A stretch of 36,072 nt of DNA from a virus. The stretch spans positions 1-36,072 of the IMG/VR virus record IMGVR_UViG_3300008740_000022; one strand, given 5' to 3'. Positions 16,541 through 22,307 of this stretch are shown here, piece after piece. The notes under the pieces were generated by a model, which searched no databases, was not told the DNA's origin, and saw only the letters and a list, made by a program, of their open reading frames with translations. Position 1 is the stretch's first letter. Every line of letters starts with the position of its first letter. A program made the position numbers and the translations under genes.

Positions 16541-17255
16541 ACCTGTGCCCACATATCCGCTTCGCGTGGCGTTGGAGTTCGTCGCAGCCGAGACTCGGCG
16601 CAACGGCTACTATTCCAAGACCGACGCCCAGCGTGGCGGACCTGGAGTCGTGGCGACGGCCGACTGCTTGCGTGAGTTCTTCGCCGAGAATGGTCCGAGT
16701 AAGTTCGGTCCAATCGAAGAGGAAGATAAGAAGCGGGCCCTTCACGCGATCTCCTGGCTCACCGCTCTCAATAATGATGCTCCGTATGCTTCCGAGTCGG
16801 ACTTCGACCGTTCGCTTCGGATGCTGCCTCTTGGTGGATATCGAACTGTAGAAGACGGATACATCACCAAGTCCGATTTCGGCTTTGTGGCGTGTGTCTA
16901 CAATACGATGGAGAAGAAGGCCGCATACGAAAAGCGGAAGAGTGAAGCTGTGGAAGCCTCTTCTGATTCCGAGTTTATCGGTAAGATCGGCAGCCGTGAT
17001 GATTTCTTCGTCAAGCTGAAGAGTTATCGGTATGTTGAAAATCGAGATTTCTACGTCTTCAATATTTGCGATAGAAAAGGCAATCTCGGTGTGTTCTTTT
17101 CTAACCGCGCGCCTGAGTCGATGGGTATTGATGTAGACGATTGTTTCCTGGCTCGTATGACGCCAAAGAAGCATTCCATTTCATCGTATCATGGTGGCAT
17201 GGAGACGATGTTCAACCGCGTTGAAGTCAAGGAGAATGTCGGCTCAGCCTCATAG
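16530..17255 (+). CDS. Unknown early-region protein
   Basis: A 241-residue protein, not recognised. It has a mixed alpha/beta appearance, with no signal peptide or membrane segment. The middle part is charged (KKAAYEKRKSEAVEASSDSE) and the C-terminal half looks like a small beta-rich domain (FFVKLKSYRYVENRDFYVFNICDRKGNLGVFF). It is GC-richer than most of the window. It lies downstream of a sigma70-like promoter and just before the tRNA cluster, so an early-expressed accessory role is plausible but unproven. Confidence 0.65.
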   Translation: MARKPVPTYPLRVALEFVAAETRRNGYYSKTDAQRGGPGVVATADCLREFFAENGPSKFGPIEEEDKKRALHAISWLTALNNDAPYASESDFDRSLRMLPLGGYRTVEDGYITKSDFGFVACVYNTMEKKAAYEKRKSEAVEASSDSEFIGKIGSRDDFFVKLKSYRYVENRDFYVFNICDRKGNLGVFFSNRAPESMGIDVDDCFLARMTPKKHSISSYHGGMETMFNRVEVKENVGSAS

Positions 17256-17261
17256 TTTTTC

Positions 17262-17336
17262 GGGCTCTTAGCACAATGGTAGTGCAGGGGGCTTTTAACC
17301 CCAAGGTTCTGGGTTCGAGTCCCAGGGAGCCCACCA
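17262..17336 (+). tRNA. tRNA-Lys (TTT)
   Basis: Full cloverleaf of 75 nt with encoded CCA. The acceptor GGGCTCT pairs with GGAGCCC (one G-T pair), the T arm is CTGGG-TTCGAGT-CCCAG, and the anticodon loop is CTTTTAA, giving anticodon TTT. One mismatch at the base of the anticodon stem (27-43) is odd but tolerable. Confidence 0.93.
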
Positions 17337-17343
17337 TACATGT

Positions 17344-17419
17344 TCCTCGGTAGCTCAATTGGCAGAGCATTCGGCTGTTAACCGAAGGGCTGTAGGTTCA
17401 AGTCCTACCCGGGGAGCCA
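17344..17419 (+). tRNA. tRNA-Asn (GTT)
   Basis: Full cloverleaf of 76 nt with encoded CCA. Acceptor TCCTCGG/CCGGGGA with discriminator G, D arm GCTC/GAGC, anticodon stem TTCGG/CCGAA with loop CTGTTAA (anticodon GTT), and T arm GTAGG-TTCAAGT-CCTAC. Its 3' half is duplicated at 17641-17679. Confidence 0.95.
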
Positions 17420-17425
17420 TTTTTT

Positions 17426-17501
17426 AGGCTCGTAGCACAATTGGTAGTGCATCGGACTCCAAATCCGGTGGTTGGGGGTTCAAGTCCTCCCGAGCCTGCC
17501 A
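17426..17501 (+). tRNA. tRNA-Trp (CCA)
   Basis: Full cloverleaf of 76 nt with encoded CCA end. Acceptor AGGCTCG/CGAGCCT, D arm GCAC/GTGC, anticodon loop CTCCAAA (anticodon CCA), T arm GGGGG-TTCAAGT-CCTCC. It lies 6 bp after tRNA-Asn. Confidence 0.94.
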
Positions 17502-17522
17502 TTTAAAATAAGGATAATGATT

Positions 17523-17654
17523 ATGTTAATATGTAAATTGTGTGGTGTTTGTGAATATGAAACAGGAACACCTGTATCAAAGGATACGGAAGAACATGTG
17601 GATATTCGTGAATGCATTCGGCAGTTGAAGAAATTGATTGCCGAAGGGTTGTAG
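17523..17654 (+). CDS. Small zinc-knuckle ORF ending inside a tRNA remnant
   Basis: A 43-residue frame, MLICKLCGVCEYETG..., with a CxxCxxC cluster near the N-terminus. ATG 17523 has AGGA about eight bases upstream; ATG 17517 would be too close to it. The last ten or so codons are made of tRNA-Asn-like sequence and the stop TAG lies in that remnant. It could be a small gene that extended into a decaying tRNA, or the decoding may be accidental. No function assigned. Confidence 0.4.
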   Translation: MLICKLCGVCEYETGTPVSKDTEEHVDIRECIRQLKKLIAEGL

Positions 17655-17679
17655 GTTCAAGTCCTACCTGGGGAGCCAT
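17613..17679 (+). pseudogene. Degenerate second tRNA-Asn with anticodon-loop insertion
   Basis: Positions 17641-17679 repeat the last 39 nt of the tRNA-Asn region (17382-17420) with only two C-to-T differences, including the T arm and CCA. The match continues upstream through GCATTCGGC plus GTT (17613-17626), so both sides of the anticodon stem remain but the loop carries about 12 extra bases. The acceptor 5' strand and D arm are not recognisable. It is not expected to make a functional tRNA. Confidence 0.7.
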
Positions 17680-17707
17680 ACCATTTCGGATAAATTCGTT
17701 TTATCCA

Positions 17708-17735
17708 TTGACATGCACCATGGTGGTGCTATAAT
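17708..17735 (+). promoter_or_regulatory. Consensus sigma70 promoter, TTGACA-16-TATAAT
   Basis: Both hexamers are perfect (TTGACA 17708-17713, TATAAT 17730-17735) with a 16-bp spacer. It precedes the 17763 gene, whose SD GAGGAGG follows within the short leader. This is the strongest-looking promoter in the window and shares ATCCATTGAC with the 16258 promoter. Confidence 0.82.
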
Positions 17736-17762
17736 TACTGCAATACAAAAGAGGAGGACCTC

Positions 17763-18095
17763 ATGGCGAAGGTCAAGCAGTTTGAGAAGGTGTTGGAAGC
17801 AATCAAGGCGGTGTCGCCCGAGGCGATCACGAAGGAGGATCTCGCAGAAGTTTTGGCGGGTACTGGCGTTGAGTTCTATCGTCTTCCGACGTATATCTGG
17901 GAGATTAAGAACAAGGCCGGTGTGCCTCTTGAGTCGGTGAAGGACGGCCGCAAGGTCGTGGCTTATCGGTTCTCGCTTCCTGTCGCTGACGCCAATAGCG
18001 CGGAAGATATTGATGTGGTAATTAAGGAGAACGCTGACGATTCGGAGCTCGATGCCGTTGGTGATGACACCTCTGCGGTTGCTGCTGTCTCGTAG
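17763..18095 (+). CDS. Small protein with possible winged-helix DNA-binding fold
   Basis: A 110-residue protein driven by a consensus promoter and a strong GAGGAGG ribosome site, so it should be made early and at high level. The first two-thirds read like a winged helix: helix FEKVLEAIKAV, helix ITKEDLAEVLAG, a third helix RLPTYIWEIKNKAG and a two-strand wing ending KVVAYRF. The C-terminus is a low-complexity acidic/alanine tail. A transcriptional or host-takeover role is an inference; no family is identified. GC content is much higher than in the neighbouring operons. A terminator follows directly. Confidence 0.65.
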   Translation: MAKVKQFEKVLEAIKAVSPEAITKEDLAEVLAGTGVEFYRLPTYIWEIKNKAGVPLESVKDGRKVVAYRFSLPVADANSAEDIDVVIKENADDSELDAVGDDTSAVAAVS

Positions 18096-18121
18096 CGTAT
18101 AATAATAAATAGGTAAGACCT

Positions 18122-18152
18122 GGAGGGGTCGCATTGCGGCCCCTCCATTTTT
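18122..18152 (+). terminator. Intrinsic terminator after the 17763 gene
   Basis: An 11-bp stem (GGAGGGGTCGC with GCGGCCCCTCC, one G-T pair) closed by an ATT loop and followed by T5. An AATAAATA late-promoter-like string at 18104-18111 lies just before it and would be cut off by this terminator. Confidence 0.85.
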
Positions 18153-18191
18153 GCAACCTCATATGGTCGAGGGCCGGACCAGAGGAAGATT

Positions 18192-18404
18192 ATGGCACGT
18201 TTTAGAAACTGGAATGCTGTAGATGCGTGGTTTCGTCGAGGGGGAGCGATGAAAGATCGTCGGTCTCCTCGTGGTGGTGCCAAGAATACTACTTCCGATT
18301 ACATGGAAGAATATTATGAAGTGAGTGCTTCTGAAGAATCTTCGGAAGCGGAGTCGGATATTTTAGCCGACGATGATAATGGACCCGTAGCTCAGTCCGG
18401 TTAG
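18192..18404 (+). CDS. Small protein whose stop lies inside tRNA-Ile
   Basis: A 70-residue protein with a basic N-terminal half (MARFRNWNAVDAWFRRGG...) and an acidic, serine-rich C-terminal half. GAGGAAG lies just before the ATG. The final eight codons are the 5' part of tRNA-Ile and the stop TAG comes from its D-loop, so the coding frame and the tRNA overlap by 24 nt. No family recognised; because of the overlap there is some chance the C-terminus is not selected for. Confidence 0.55.
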   Translation: MARFRNWNAVDAWFRRGGAMKDRRSPRGGAKNTTSDYMEEYYEVSASEESSEAESDILADDDNGPVAQSG

Positions 18405-18458
18405 AGCATCCGTCTTATAAGCGGGAGGTCGCGGGTTCGAGTCCCGCCGGGTCTACCA
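18381..18458 (+). tRNA. tRNA-Ile (TAT)
   Basis: Full cloverleaf of 78 nt with CCA. Acceptor GGACCCG/CGGGTCT (first pair G-T), D arm GCTC/GAGC, anticodon loop CTTATAA giving anticodon TAT, T arm GCGGG-TTCGAGT-CCCGC. It would read AUA codons, which are common in the AT-rich genes of this window. The first 24 nt are shared with the preceding coding frame. Confidence 0.9.
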
Positions 18459-18481
18459 TTTGACACTTGAAAGGAGTGTGT

Positions 18482-18793
18482 ATGAGAAGCCATTTTGGTC
18501 GTAAGGAGCAGAGGCGTGAGGAGGCAGTAACTCGTGCCAAAGAGAGAGAAGCGTACATTTCCTCTCTATCACAGGAACAGATTGCCGGTCTTAGAGTTGG
18601 CATGAAGGAAAAGGTTAAGCACGGTGTGTTGTCGAAGTCAGAAGCGTTGGAGCAGGTTGCAACCTGGTCTTCTGTTTCTCCGAAGCTGATTCTCTGGCTA
18701 AATAATTATACTTCTTCCGGCAAGATCAATACTTCTAAGAAGAAGAAGAAGAAGGCAAAGAAGAATGACAAGAGAAGAAAGAACACATCTTGA
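18482..18793 (+). CDS. Basic protein of unknown function with lysine-rich tail
   Basis: A 103-residue protein, starting at ATG 18482 with AAGGAG five bases upstream. It is strongly basic, with a helical, R/E-rich N-terminal part and a poly-lysine tail (KKKKKKAKKNDKRRK). The middle (SKSEALEQVATWSSVSPKLILWL) looks like a small helical domain. A DNA- or RNA-binding role is plausible from charge only. It lies just after tRNA-Ile and overlaps the next gene by 29 bp. Confidence 0.6.
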   Translation: MRSHFGRKEQRREEAVTRAKEREAYISSLSQEQIAGLRVGMKEKVKHGVLSKSEALEQVATWSSVSPKLILWLNNYTSSGKINTSKKKKKKAKKNDKRRKNTS

Positions 18794-18959
18794 TAATATC
18801 GAAAGAGACGAAGAACGTAGGCTCAGACATGCTCGACTAAGAGTTCTCGACCTTCAGGAAAGTGAATTAAAGTCCATACAAAATCGTCATGGATTCTTCA
18901 CTACATTTTTGGCATTGGTATATCTTGTAGTTCTTTCTATTTCACAGTTCTGTAAATAG
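18765..18959 (+). CDS. Small tail-anchored membrane protein
   Basis: A 64-residue protein with a charged, arginine/glutamate-rich N-terminal helix and one hydrophobic segment near the C-terminus (FFTTFLALVYLVVLSIS), so probably tail-anchored in the inner membrane. The start overlaps the preceding gene. A terminator follows the stop by about 10 bp. No family recognised. Confidence 0.5.
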   Translation: MTREERTHLDNIERDEERRLRHARLRVLDLQESELKSIQNRHGFFTTFLALVYLVVLSISQFCK

Positions 18960-18969
18960 TAAAAAAAAG

Positions 18970-19003
18970 ACCTCCATGCCAAATTTAGGTATGGGGGTTT
19001 TTT
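18970..19003 (+). terminator. Intrinsic terminator
   Basis: An 11-bp stem, ACCTCCATGCC with GGTATGGGGGT (two G-T pairs), seven-base loop, then six T. It ends the small-gene/tRNA-Ile transcript. A-rich sequence before the stem could also support weaker termination on the other strand. Confidence 0.85.
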
Positions 19004-19059
19004 GTATTTCGACTATATATACTATGTATCTGTCATTTTTCATATATGGAGAGTAAACA

Positions 19060-19428
19060 ATGGCTGAAGGTAATGTAGAAGACGCAACAATCGTCGGAAG
19101 TGGTAGTCCTGATTTGAATCAGAATGAGATTGGTACCTCTGATGAGTTTTGGGAAAATTTATCTGATCCTGATCAGGATTTGAGTACGTTCGTTTGGTTG
19201 GTAGGTTTGGTTTTTGATATTGATTCTGAGCCGACGCGAGCGTTTATCACTGCTCGATCTAAGGAAGCTGCTGTAAATAAGATTTGTCAGATTTTGGCAT
19301 CGGACGATTTGACCAAATATTCTGGCTTGAATCCTCAGGATTATGATAGTGCTCTTGATTTTATGCGAGCGTATTTTGATGGTTCGCCGAATCGAGATGT
19401 ATTCATGATGCTTTCTCCTCTGGAGTAA
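19060..19428 (+). CDS. Acidic protein of unknown function
   Basis: A 122-residue strongly acidic protein with GGAG before the ATG. The N-terminal 40 residues are low in hydrophobicity and probably disordered. The part from FVWLVGLVFD onward looks folded, with RAFITARSKEAAVNKICQIL as a strand-helix unit. No family recognised. It starts a new transcription unit about 57 bp after a terminator; its promoter is not obvious. Confidence 0.6.
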   Translation: MAEGNVEDATIVGSGSPDLNQNEIGTSDEFWENLSDPDQDLSTFVWLVGLVFDIDSEPTRAFITARSKEAAVNKICQILASDDLTKYSGLNPQDYDSALDFMRAYFDGSPNRDVFMMLSPLE

Positions 19429-19431
19429 AAA

Positions 19432-19638
19432 ATGTCCAATTTAAGTTATCTGGAAGATAGCGCAATCTATGAAGTTGAGAATGCTGTTCTTGAGGCCATG
19501 GATGAAGGGCTGATGAATGATTCCGAAATCGTAGATTGGGTTATGAGTAGAATCAGTTTTGAAATTACCGAAGATGATATTATCAATGTTCTCGATAGAA
19601 TTGAGTCTGGACTCATGGATGATCTAGAGAGCGTTTAA
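19432..19638 (+). CDS. Small acidic helical protein
   Basis: A 68-residue, very acidic and probably all-helical protein (two repeats of the type E..A/I..V.E.MD.GLM.D.E). The short internal similarity, AMDEGLMNDSEIVD versus IESGLMDDLESV, is suggestive but weak. It starts 3 bp after the previous gene. No function can be given; an anti-host or antirepressor-like role is only one of many options. Confidence 0.55.
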   Translation: MSNLSYLEDSAIYEVENAVLEAMDEGLMNDSEIVDWVMSRISFEITEDDIINVLDRIESGLMDDLESV

Positions 19639-19639
19639 T

Positions 19640-19915
19640 ATGCCTTTGTATGATTACGAATGCAAAGGCTGTGGTCATCGGTTTGAGGAACAATTGAAAA
19701 TTGCCGAAAGGCATTTTCCGACAGAGGAGCCTTGCCCTTCGTGTTCGGCTGAAGACGTTGAGCAGTATATGGGAAATCCACCTAGAATCGGAGATCCTAT
19801 TGCATTGGGAGTGCATCGCAATCCTTCTGAGTTCAAAGAGGTCATTCAAAAGATAAAGGAAGATCATCCTTTGAGTCCTTTGAACTATACTGGAAAAGCT
19901 GATAAGTATACCTGA
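19640..19915 (+). CDS. FmdB-type zinc ribbon protein
   Basis: A 91-residue protein with the standard FmdB (CxxC_CxxC_SSSS) N-terminus: MPLYDYECKGCGHRFE with C8 and C11, then CPSC with C32 and C35, which together form a zinc ribbon. FmdB-like proteins are frequent in T4-like marine phages and in bacteria as putative regulatory proteins; the target is unknown. The long C-terminal half is specific to the phage version. Its stop shares one base with the next start. Confidence 0.85.
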   Translation: MPLYDYECKGCGHRFEEQLKIAERHFPTEEPCPSCSAEDVEQYMGNPPRIGDPIALGVHRNPSEFKEVIQKIKEDHPLSPLNYTGKADKYT

Positions 19916-20583
19916 TGTTTTGCCATGTCGAAAACTCGAATATACCTAGTCTAGAATTGGAGACGAAAAATGTCAACGGTTCTAGATTTTACAATGTGAA
20001 TGGTGTGCTGTATCCATCTGTCACTTCGGTATTGAGTATGCTATCGCGAGACTCTATAAAGAAGTGGCGAGATAGGGTTGGTCATGATAAAGCTGATGCT
20101 ATTTCTAGAAAGGCATCGACAAGAGGAACGCACGTCCATTCGATTTGTGAAAAGTATATAAACAATGATGATGATTATCTCAAAAATTATATGCCTGATC
20201 GAATTTCAATGTTTAAAAGTATTCAACCATTGTTGGACGAGCATATCGATAATGTGCATGGACAAGAATTGGCATTATATTCGGATTGGTTGACTGTTGC
20301 CGGTCGAGTTGATTGTATTGCCGAATGGGATGGTGAATTATCTGTCATCGATTTTAAGACATCAAATAAGACGAAAAAGAAAGAGTGGATTACAAATTAT
20401 TTCATGCAATGTGCTGCATATGCCAGAATGTATTATGAGCATACTGGAATGATAATTAAAAAGGTAGTGGTTGTCATTGCAGTGGACCAAGACTATCCTC
20501 AGGTATTTGAGGAGAAAGTTGCCAATTGGATAATTCCTTTCAAGGAATTGACACTTGCATATAGGAAGGAAAATGGACTTTAG
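19915..20583 (+). CDS. PD-(D/E)XK nuclease (RecB/Cas4-like exonuclease fold)
   Basis: A 222-residue nuclease. The core is visible: GTHVH (71-75), E118, then GRVDC with D133, VIDFKTS with D146 and K148, and a later Q165...Y169 (MQCAAYA), the order of RecB/Cas4/MGME1-type PD-(D/E)XK enzymes. YPSVTSVLS near residue 33 matches a frequent feature of phage exonucleases. It likely acts on DNA ends in recombination or host DNA breakdown. No CRISPR array is nearby, so a Cas4 role is unlikely. Confidence 0.85.
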   Translation: MFCHVENSNIPSLELETKNVNGSRFYNVNGVLYPSVTSVLSMLSRDSIKKWRDRVGHDKADAISRKASTRGTHVHSICEKYINNDDDYLKNYMPDRISMFKSIQPLLDEHIDNVHGQELALYSDWLTVAGRVDCIAEWDGELSVIDFKTSNKTKKKEWITNYFMQCAAYARMYYEHTGMIIKKVVVVIAVDQDYPQVFEEKVANWIIPFKELTLAYRKENGL

Positions 20584-20671
20584 TACCTTTCCACATAAGT
20601 CAGACTATTTGATGTTGGCTTTCATGTTTACCTTAATGGTAATCAAGTATCTGATTGATGGCGAATTGTAA
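20573..20671 (+). CDS. Very short membrane protein (32 aa)
   Basis: A 32-residue frame beginning MDFSTFPHKSDYLM, with AGGAAGGA just upstream of its ATG, overlapping the nuclease end and sharing its stop with the next start (TAATG). A single hydrophobic stretch, LMLAFMFTLMVIKYLI, would span the membrane. The excellent ribosome site and tight coupling with the cell-wall hydrolase support a real gene, perhaps a helper in lysis, but that is inference. Confidence 0.6.
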   Translation: MDFSTFPHKSDYLMLAFMFTLMVIKYLIDGEL

Positions 20672-21249
20672 TGCATGTGTCGGCACTTAAAGTTTTCATA
20701 TTGACGTTGCTGTTTGCTCTTAGTTTTTGTTGGGGATGGATATTCTCTCAGCATTTGCATTTCTATAATATTGTTGTTTTGGAAATGCCAGACGAAGAGT
20801 ATTATGAGAATCGTCGATATACTGCGGAACAATCGCCCGAGACTGAAAAGACTCCGGCGATGCACAAGCAGATTGAAGTAGATTGCCTTGCAAAGAATAT
20901 TTATTTTGAGGCAGGTAATCAGTCTGTTTCAGGTAAAGAAGCAGTTGGTATTGTAGTTCTGAATCGTGTTGAGCATCCTAATTATCCTGACAGCATTTGT
21001 GATGTGATATTTCAGAAGAGTCAATTCTCTTGGTATTGGGATGGTAAATCTGATAATCCTGAAGTACATGATCCTCAATGGGAAGTGTCAAAGAATGTTG
21101 CGAAGCAGTTGATAATGCGCTATAATCAGGACATGCTCTTTGATGATGAGTTTGGTGCGACTCACTACCATGCAGATTATGTAAATCCTCATTGGGCAAA
21201 GAGTTTGCAGCAAATTGCAAAGATTGATAATCATATTTTTTATAGGTGA
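20671..21249 (+). CDS. SleB-type cell-wall hydrolase with N-terminal signal anchor
   Basis: A 192-residue peptidoglycan hydrolase of the Hydrolase_2/SleB family, expected to cleave glycan strands. The catalytic domain begins at residue 70: CLAKNIYFEAGNQSVSGKEAVG with the catalytic glutamate E80, then NRV and FSWYWDG. An N-terminal hydrophobic segment (about 6-24) should act as signal or signal-anchor and bring the domain to the periplasm. It is the only lytic enzyme seen in the window, important because the gp5 homologue lacks a lysozyme domain. Probably the endolysin, though a virion-associated role is not excluded. Confidence 0.88.
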   Translation: MHVSALKVFILTLLFALSFCWGWIFSQHLHFYNIVVLEMPDEEYYENRRYTAEQSPETEKTPAMHKQIEVDCLAKNIYFEAGNQSVSGKEAVGIVVLNRVEHPNYPDSICDVIFQKSQFSWYWDGKSDNPEVHDPQWEVSKNVAKQLIMRYNQDMLFDDEFGATHYHADYVNPHWAKSLQQIAKIDNHIFYR

Positions 21250-21252
21250 TGA

Positions 21253-21477
21253 ATGAAGAAAACTAGGAAGTCCTCTAATGAATTTTCGAGAAGTGTTGAG
21301 TCTCTTGTACTGAAGAATAATGGTAATTTGAATTATATTGATGCTGTATGTGTTCGGGCTGAAGAGTTCGGAATTGAAGTTGAAGCTGCGGCTAAGTTGA
21401 TGAATCATAGGTTGCAGAAGAATATTCATCGTGATGCGAAGAGGTTTCGTCTAGTTAAAAATGAATTGGCTAATTGA
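21253..21477 (+). CDS. 33: Late transcription coactivator gp33
   Basis: A 74-residue protein matching the pattern of cyanophage-type gp33: FSRSVESLVLKNNGNLNYIDAVCVRAEEFGIEVEAAAKLM followed by a basic tail. In T4, gp33 binds the host polymerase flap and the sliding clamp so that late genes are activated by replication. No clear C-terminal clamp-binding hydrophobic motif is visible here. It lies directly upstream of gene 59, as in T4 (where gene 33 also neighbours 59). It is much shorter than T4 gp33 (112 aa), like the marine versions. Confidence 0.72.
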   Translation: MKKTRKSSNEFSRSVESLVLKNNGNLNYIDAVCVRAEEFGIEVEAAAKLMNHRLQKNIHRDAKRFRLVKNELAN

Positions 21478-21640
21478 TTTTGCGATTAACTCTCCTGCTC
21501 CTTTGCTGATGGCTGCTGCTCTTTATGTGTTGCAAGGTATAGCTTATATTCATCATGGTAACATCGGTTTGGCTATCGTGTTCATTTGCTATGCGATTGC
21601 CAACTGCGGATTTGCATTAAATTGGTATCAATTTGAATGA
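21461..21640 (+). CDS. Small two-helix membrane protein between 33 and 59
   Basis: A 59-residue frame, MNWLIDFAINSPAPLL..., overlapping the end of gene 33 by 17 bp and coupled to gene 59 as ATGA. It has two hydrophobic helices (about 12-30 and 35-52) and ends GFALNWYQFE. It fills what would otherwise be an empty 160-bp gap between 33 and 59, and its overlaps suggest it is real. Role unknown. Confidence 0.7.
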   Translation: MNWLIDFAINSPAPLLMAAALYVLQGIAYIHHGNIGLAIVFICYAIANCGFALNWYQFE

Positions 21641-22245
21641 CTGCATTTGAGGCATATGAAGCCTATATCGCACTCAAGAAACATTTCGACCACAAGTCTT
21701 CCTATGATTTCTTTAAATATCATGGAAAGATGAAGTTGAATAAGTCTTCGTTCGATACGAGACGAGATAAGTTTTACTTCAAGAAGATTGCCAATTTGTT
21801 TCCTATGCGAGACGATTTGGTAAACTTTTATGTGAGTGGTTTCATTCGGAATCCAAAGATGTGGATTCGAGATTTCGTTGGTGTAGAAGCAGACAATTTT
21901 TATATCAAATGGAAAGCCTATCAGGAATCTCTTGGATATAATTTTCAGCAAGACGTGGTTCGCGTATATGAGTTGTGTGACGGTGACTGGGTATCGACGC
22001 TTCGGTGTAATGGTGGTCAGCATCCTGAGCTTTTGAATTATTATACCAACAACGAGATTCAAATGGAAAGCATGATCGGATTGAACGTAGTGCTTTCGTT
22101 CTTCGATGATTGGAATAATACTATTGATGATCCTATCATTTGGCCTGGTCTGTATAAGACTTTTACACAGTATCAGCCGTTTTTGCGAATTGATCCTAAG
22201 CGATATAAGAAAATTGTGAAAGGAGAATTTCTGAAAAGGAACTGA
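21637..22245 (+). CDS. 59: DNA helicase loader gp59
   Basis: A 202-residue homologue of T4 gp59, which binds fork DNA and gp32 and loads the gp41 helicase. Evidence: AYEAYIALKKHFDHKSSYDFFKYHGKMK, RRDKFYFKKI, and WIRDF...D, which follow T4 gp59 segment by segment (YKLYLMIKQHM, RRDKYFFQKL, WIGDI), and a C-terminal L...Y...L.ID..K pattern. Its length is close to T4 gp59 (217 aa). It sits immediately upstream of gene 32, as expected. All the sequence is consistent with a soluble helical protein. Confidence 0.9.
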   Translation: MTAFEAYEAYIALKKHFDHKSSYDFFKYHGKMKLNKSSFDTRRDKFYFKKIANLFPMRDDLVNFYVSGFIRNPKMWIRDFVGVEADNFYIKWKAYQESLGYNFQQDVVRVYELCDGDWVSTLRCNGGQHPELLNYYTNNEIQMESMIGLNVVLSFFDDWNNTIDDPIIWPGLYKTFTQYQPFLRIDPKRYKKIVKGEFLKRN

Positions 22246-22271
22246 AATAATCGAATGTCTCAGCATATATA

Positions 22272-22307
22272 TCAGTAATGTCAGAGAATACTTCTGACGA
22301 ATACTGA
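22272..22307 (+). promoter_or_regulatory. Two-step stem-loop in the gene 32 leader
   Basis: TCAGTA (22272-22277) pairs with TACTGA (22302-22307), and GTCAGA (22280-22285) pairs with TCTGAC (22293-22298) around a seven-base loop, giving a 12-bp two-part hairpin. It is followed by about 30 nt of A-rich, unstructured sequence containing the AAGGAA ribosome site. In T4, a leader structure plus an unstructured region lets gp32 repress its own translation; this could be an analogue. Confidence 0.65.

Noticed and set aside
16503-17174. Long minus-strand open frame (223 aa) opposite the 16530 gene
   Set aside because: It mirrors a GC-rich plus-strand gene, which commonly creates such shadows, and has no ribosome site or family match. 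The plus-strand gene has a promoter and SD.
17382-17679. Phage integration site (attL/attR) at the duplicated tRNA-Asn 3' end
   Set aside because: No integrase or lysogeny gene is seen and only 220 bp lie between the copies, which fits a small tandem duplication better.
18104-18111. AATAAATA as a late promoter for the gene at 18192
   Set aside because: A strong intrinsic terminator lies directly downstream and before the gene, and this string is common by chance in AT-rich DNA.
17664-18134. Minus-strand frame (156 aa) over the 17763 gene
   Set aside because: It runs over the tRNA remnant, the promoter and the strong plus-strand gene and has no SD; a shadow.
18461-18485. TTGACA as a -35 for the 18482 gene
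   Set aside because: No -10 like hexamer at 16-18 bp; the position coincides with the SD and start codon.
19008-19059. Early promoter (TATACT at 19018) before the 19060 gene
   Set aside because: No acceptable -35 hexamer at the right distance; the sequence is only AT-rich.
19915-20583. Cas4 function for the PD-(D/E)XK nuclease
   Set aside because: No CRISPR repeats or other cas genes in the window, and no Cas4-type cysteine cluster is visible.
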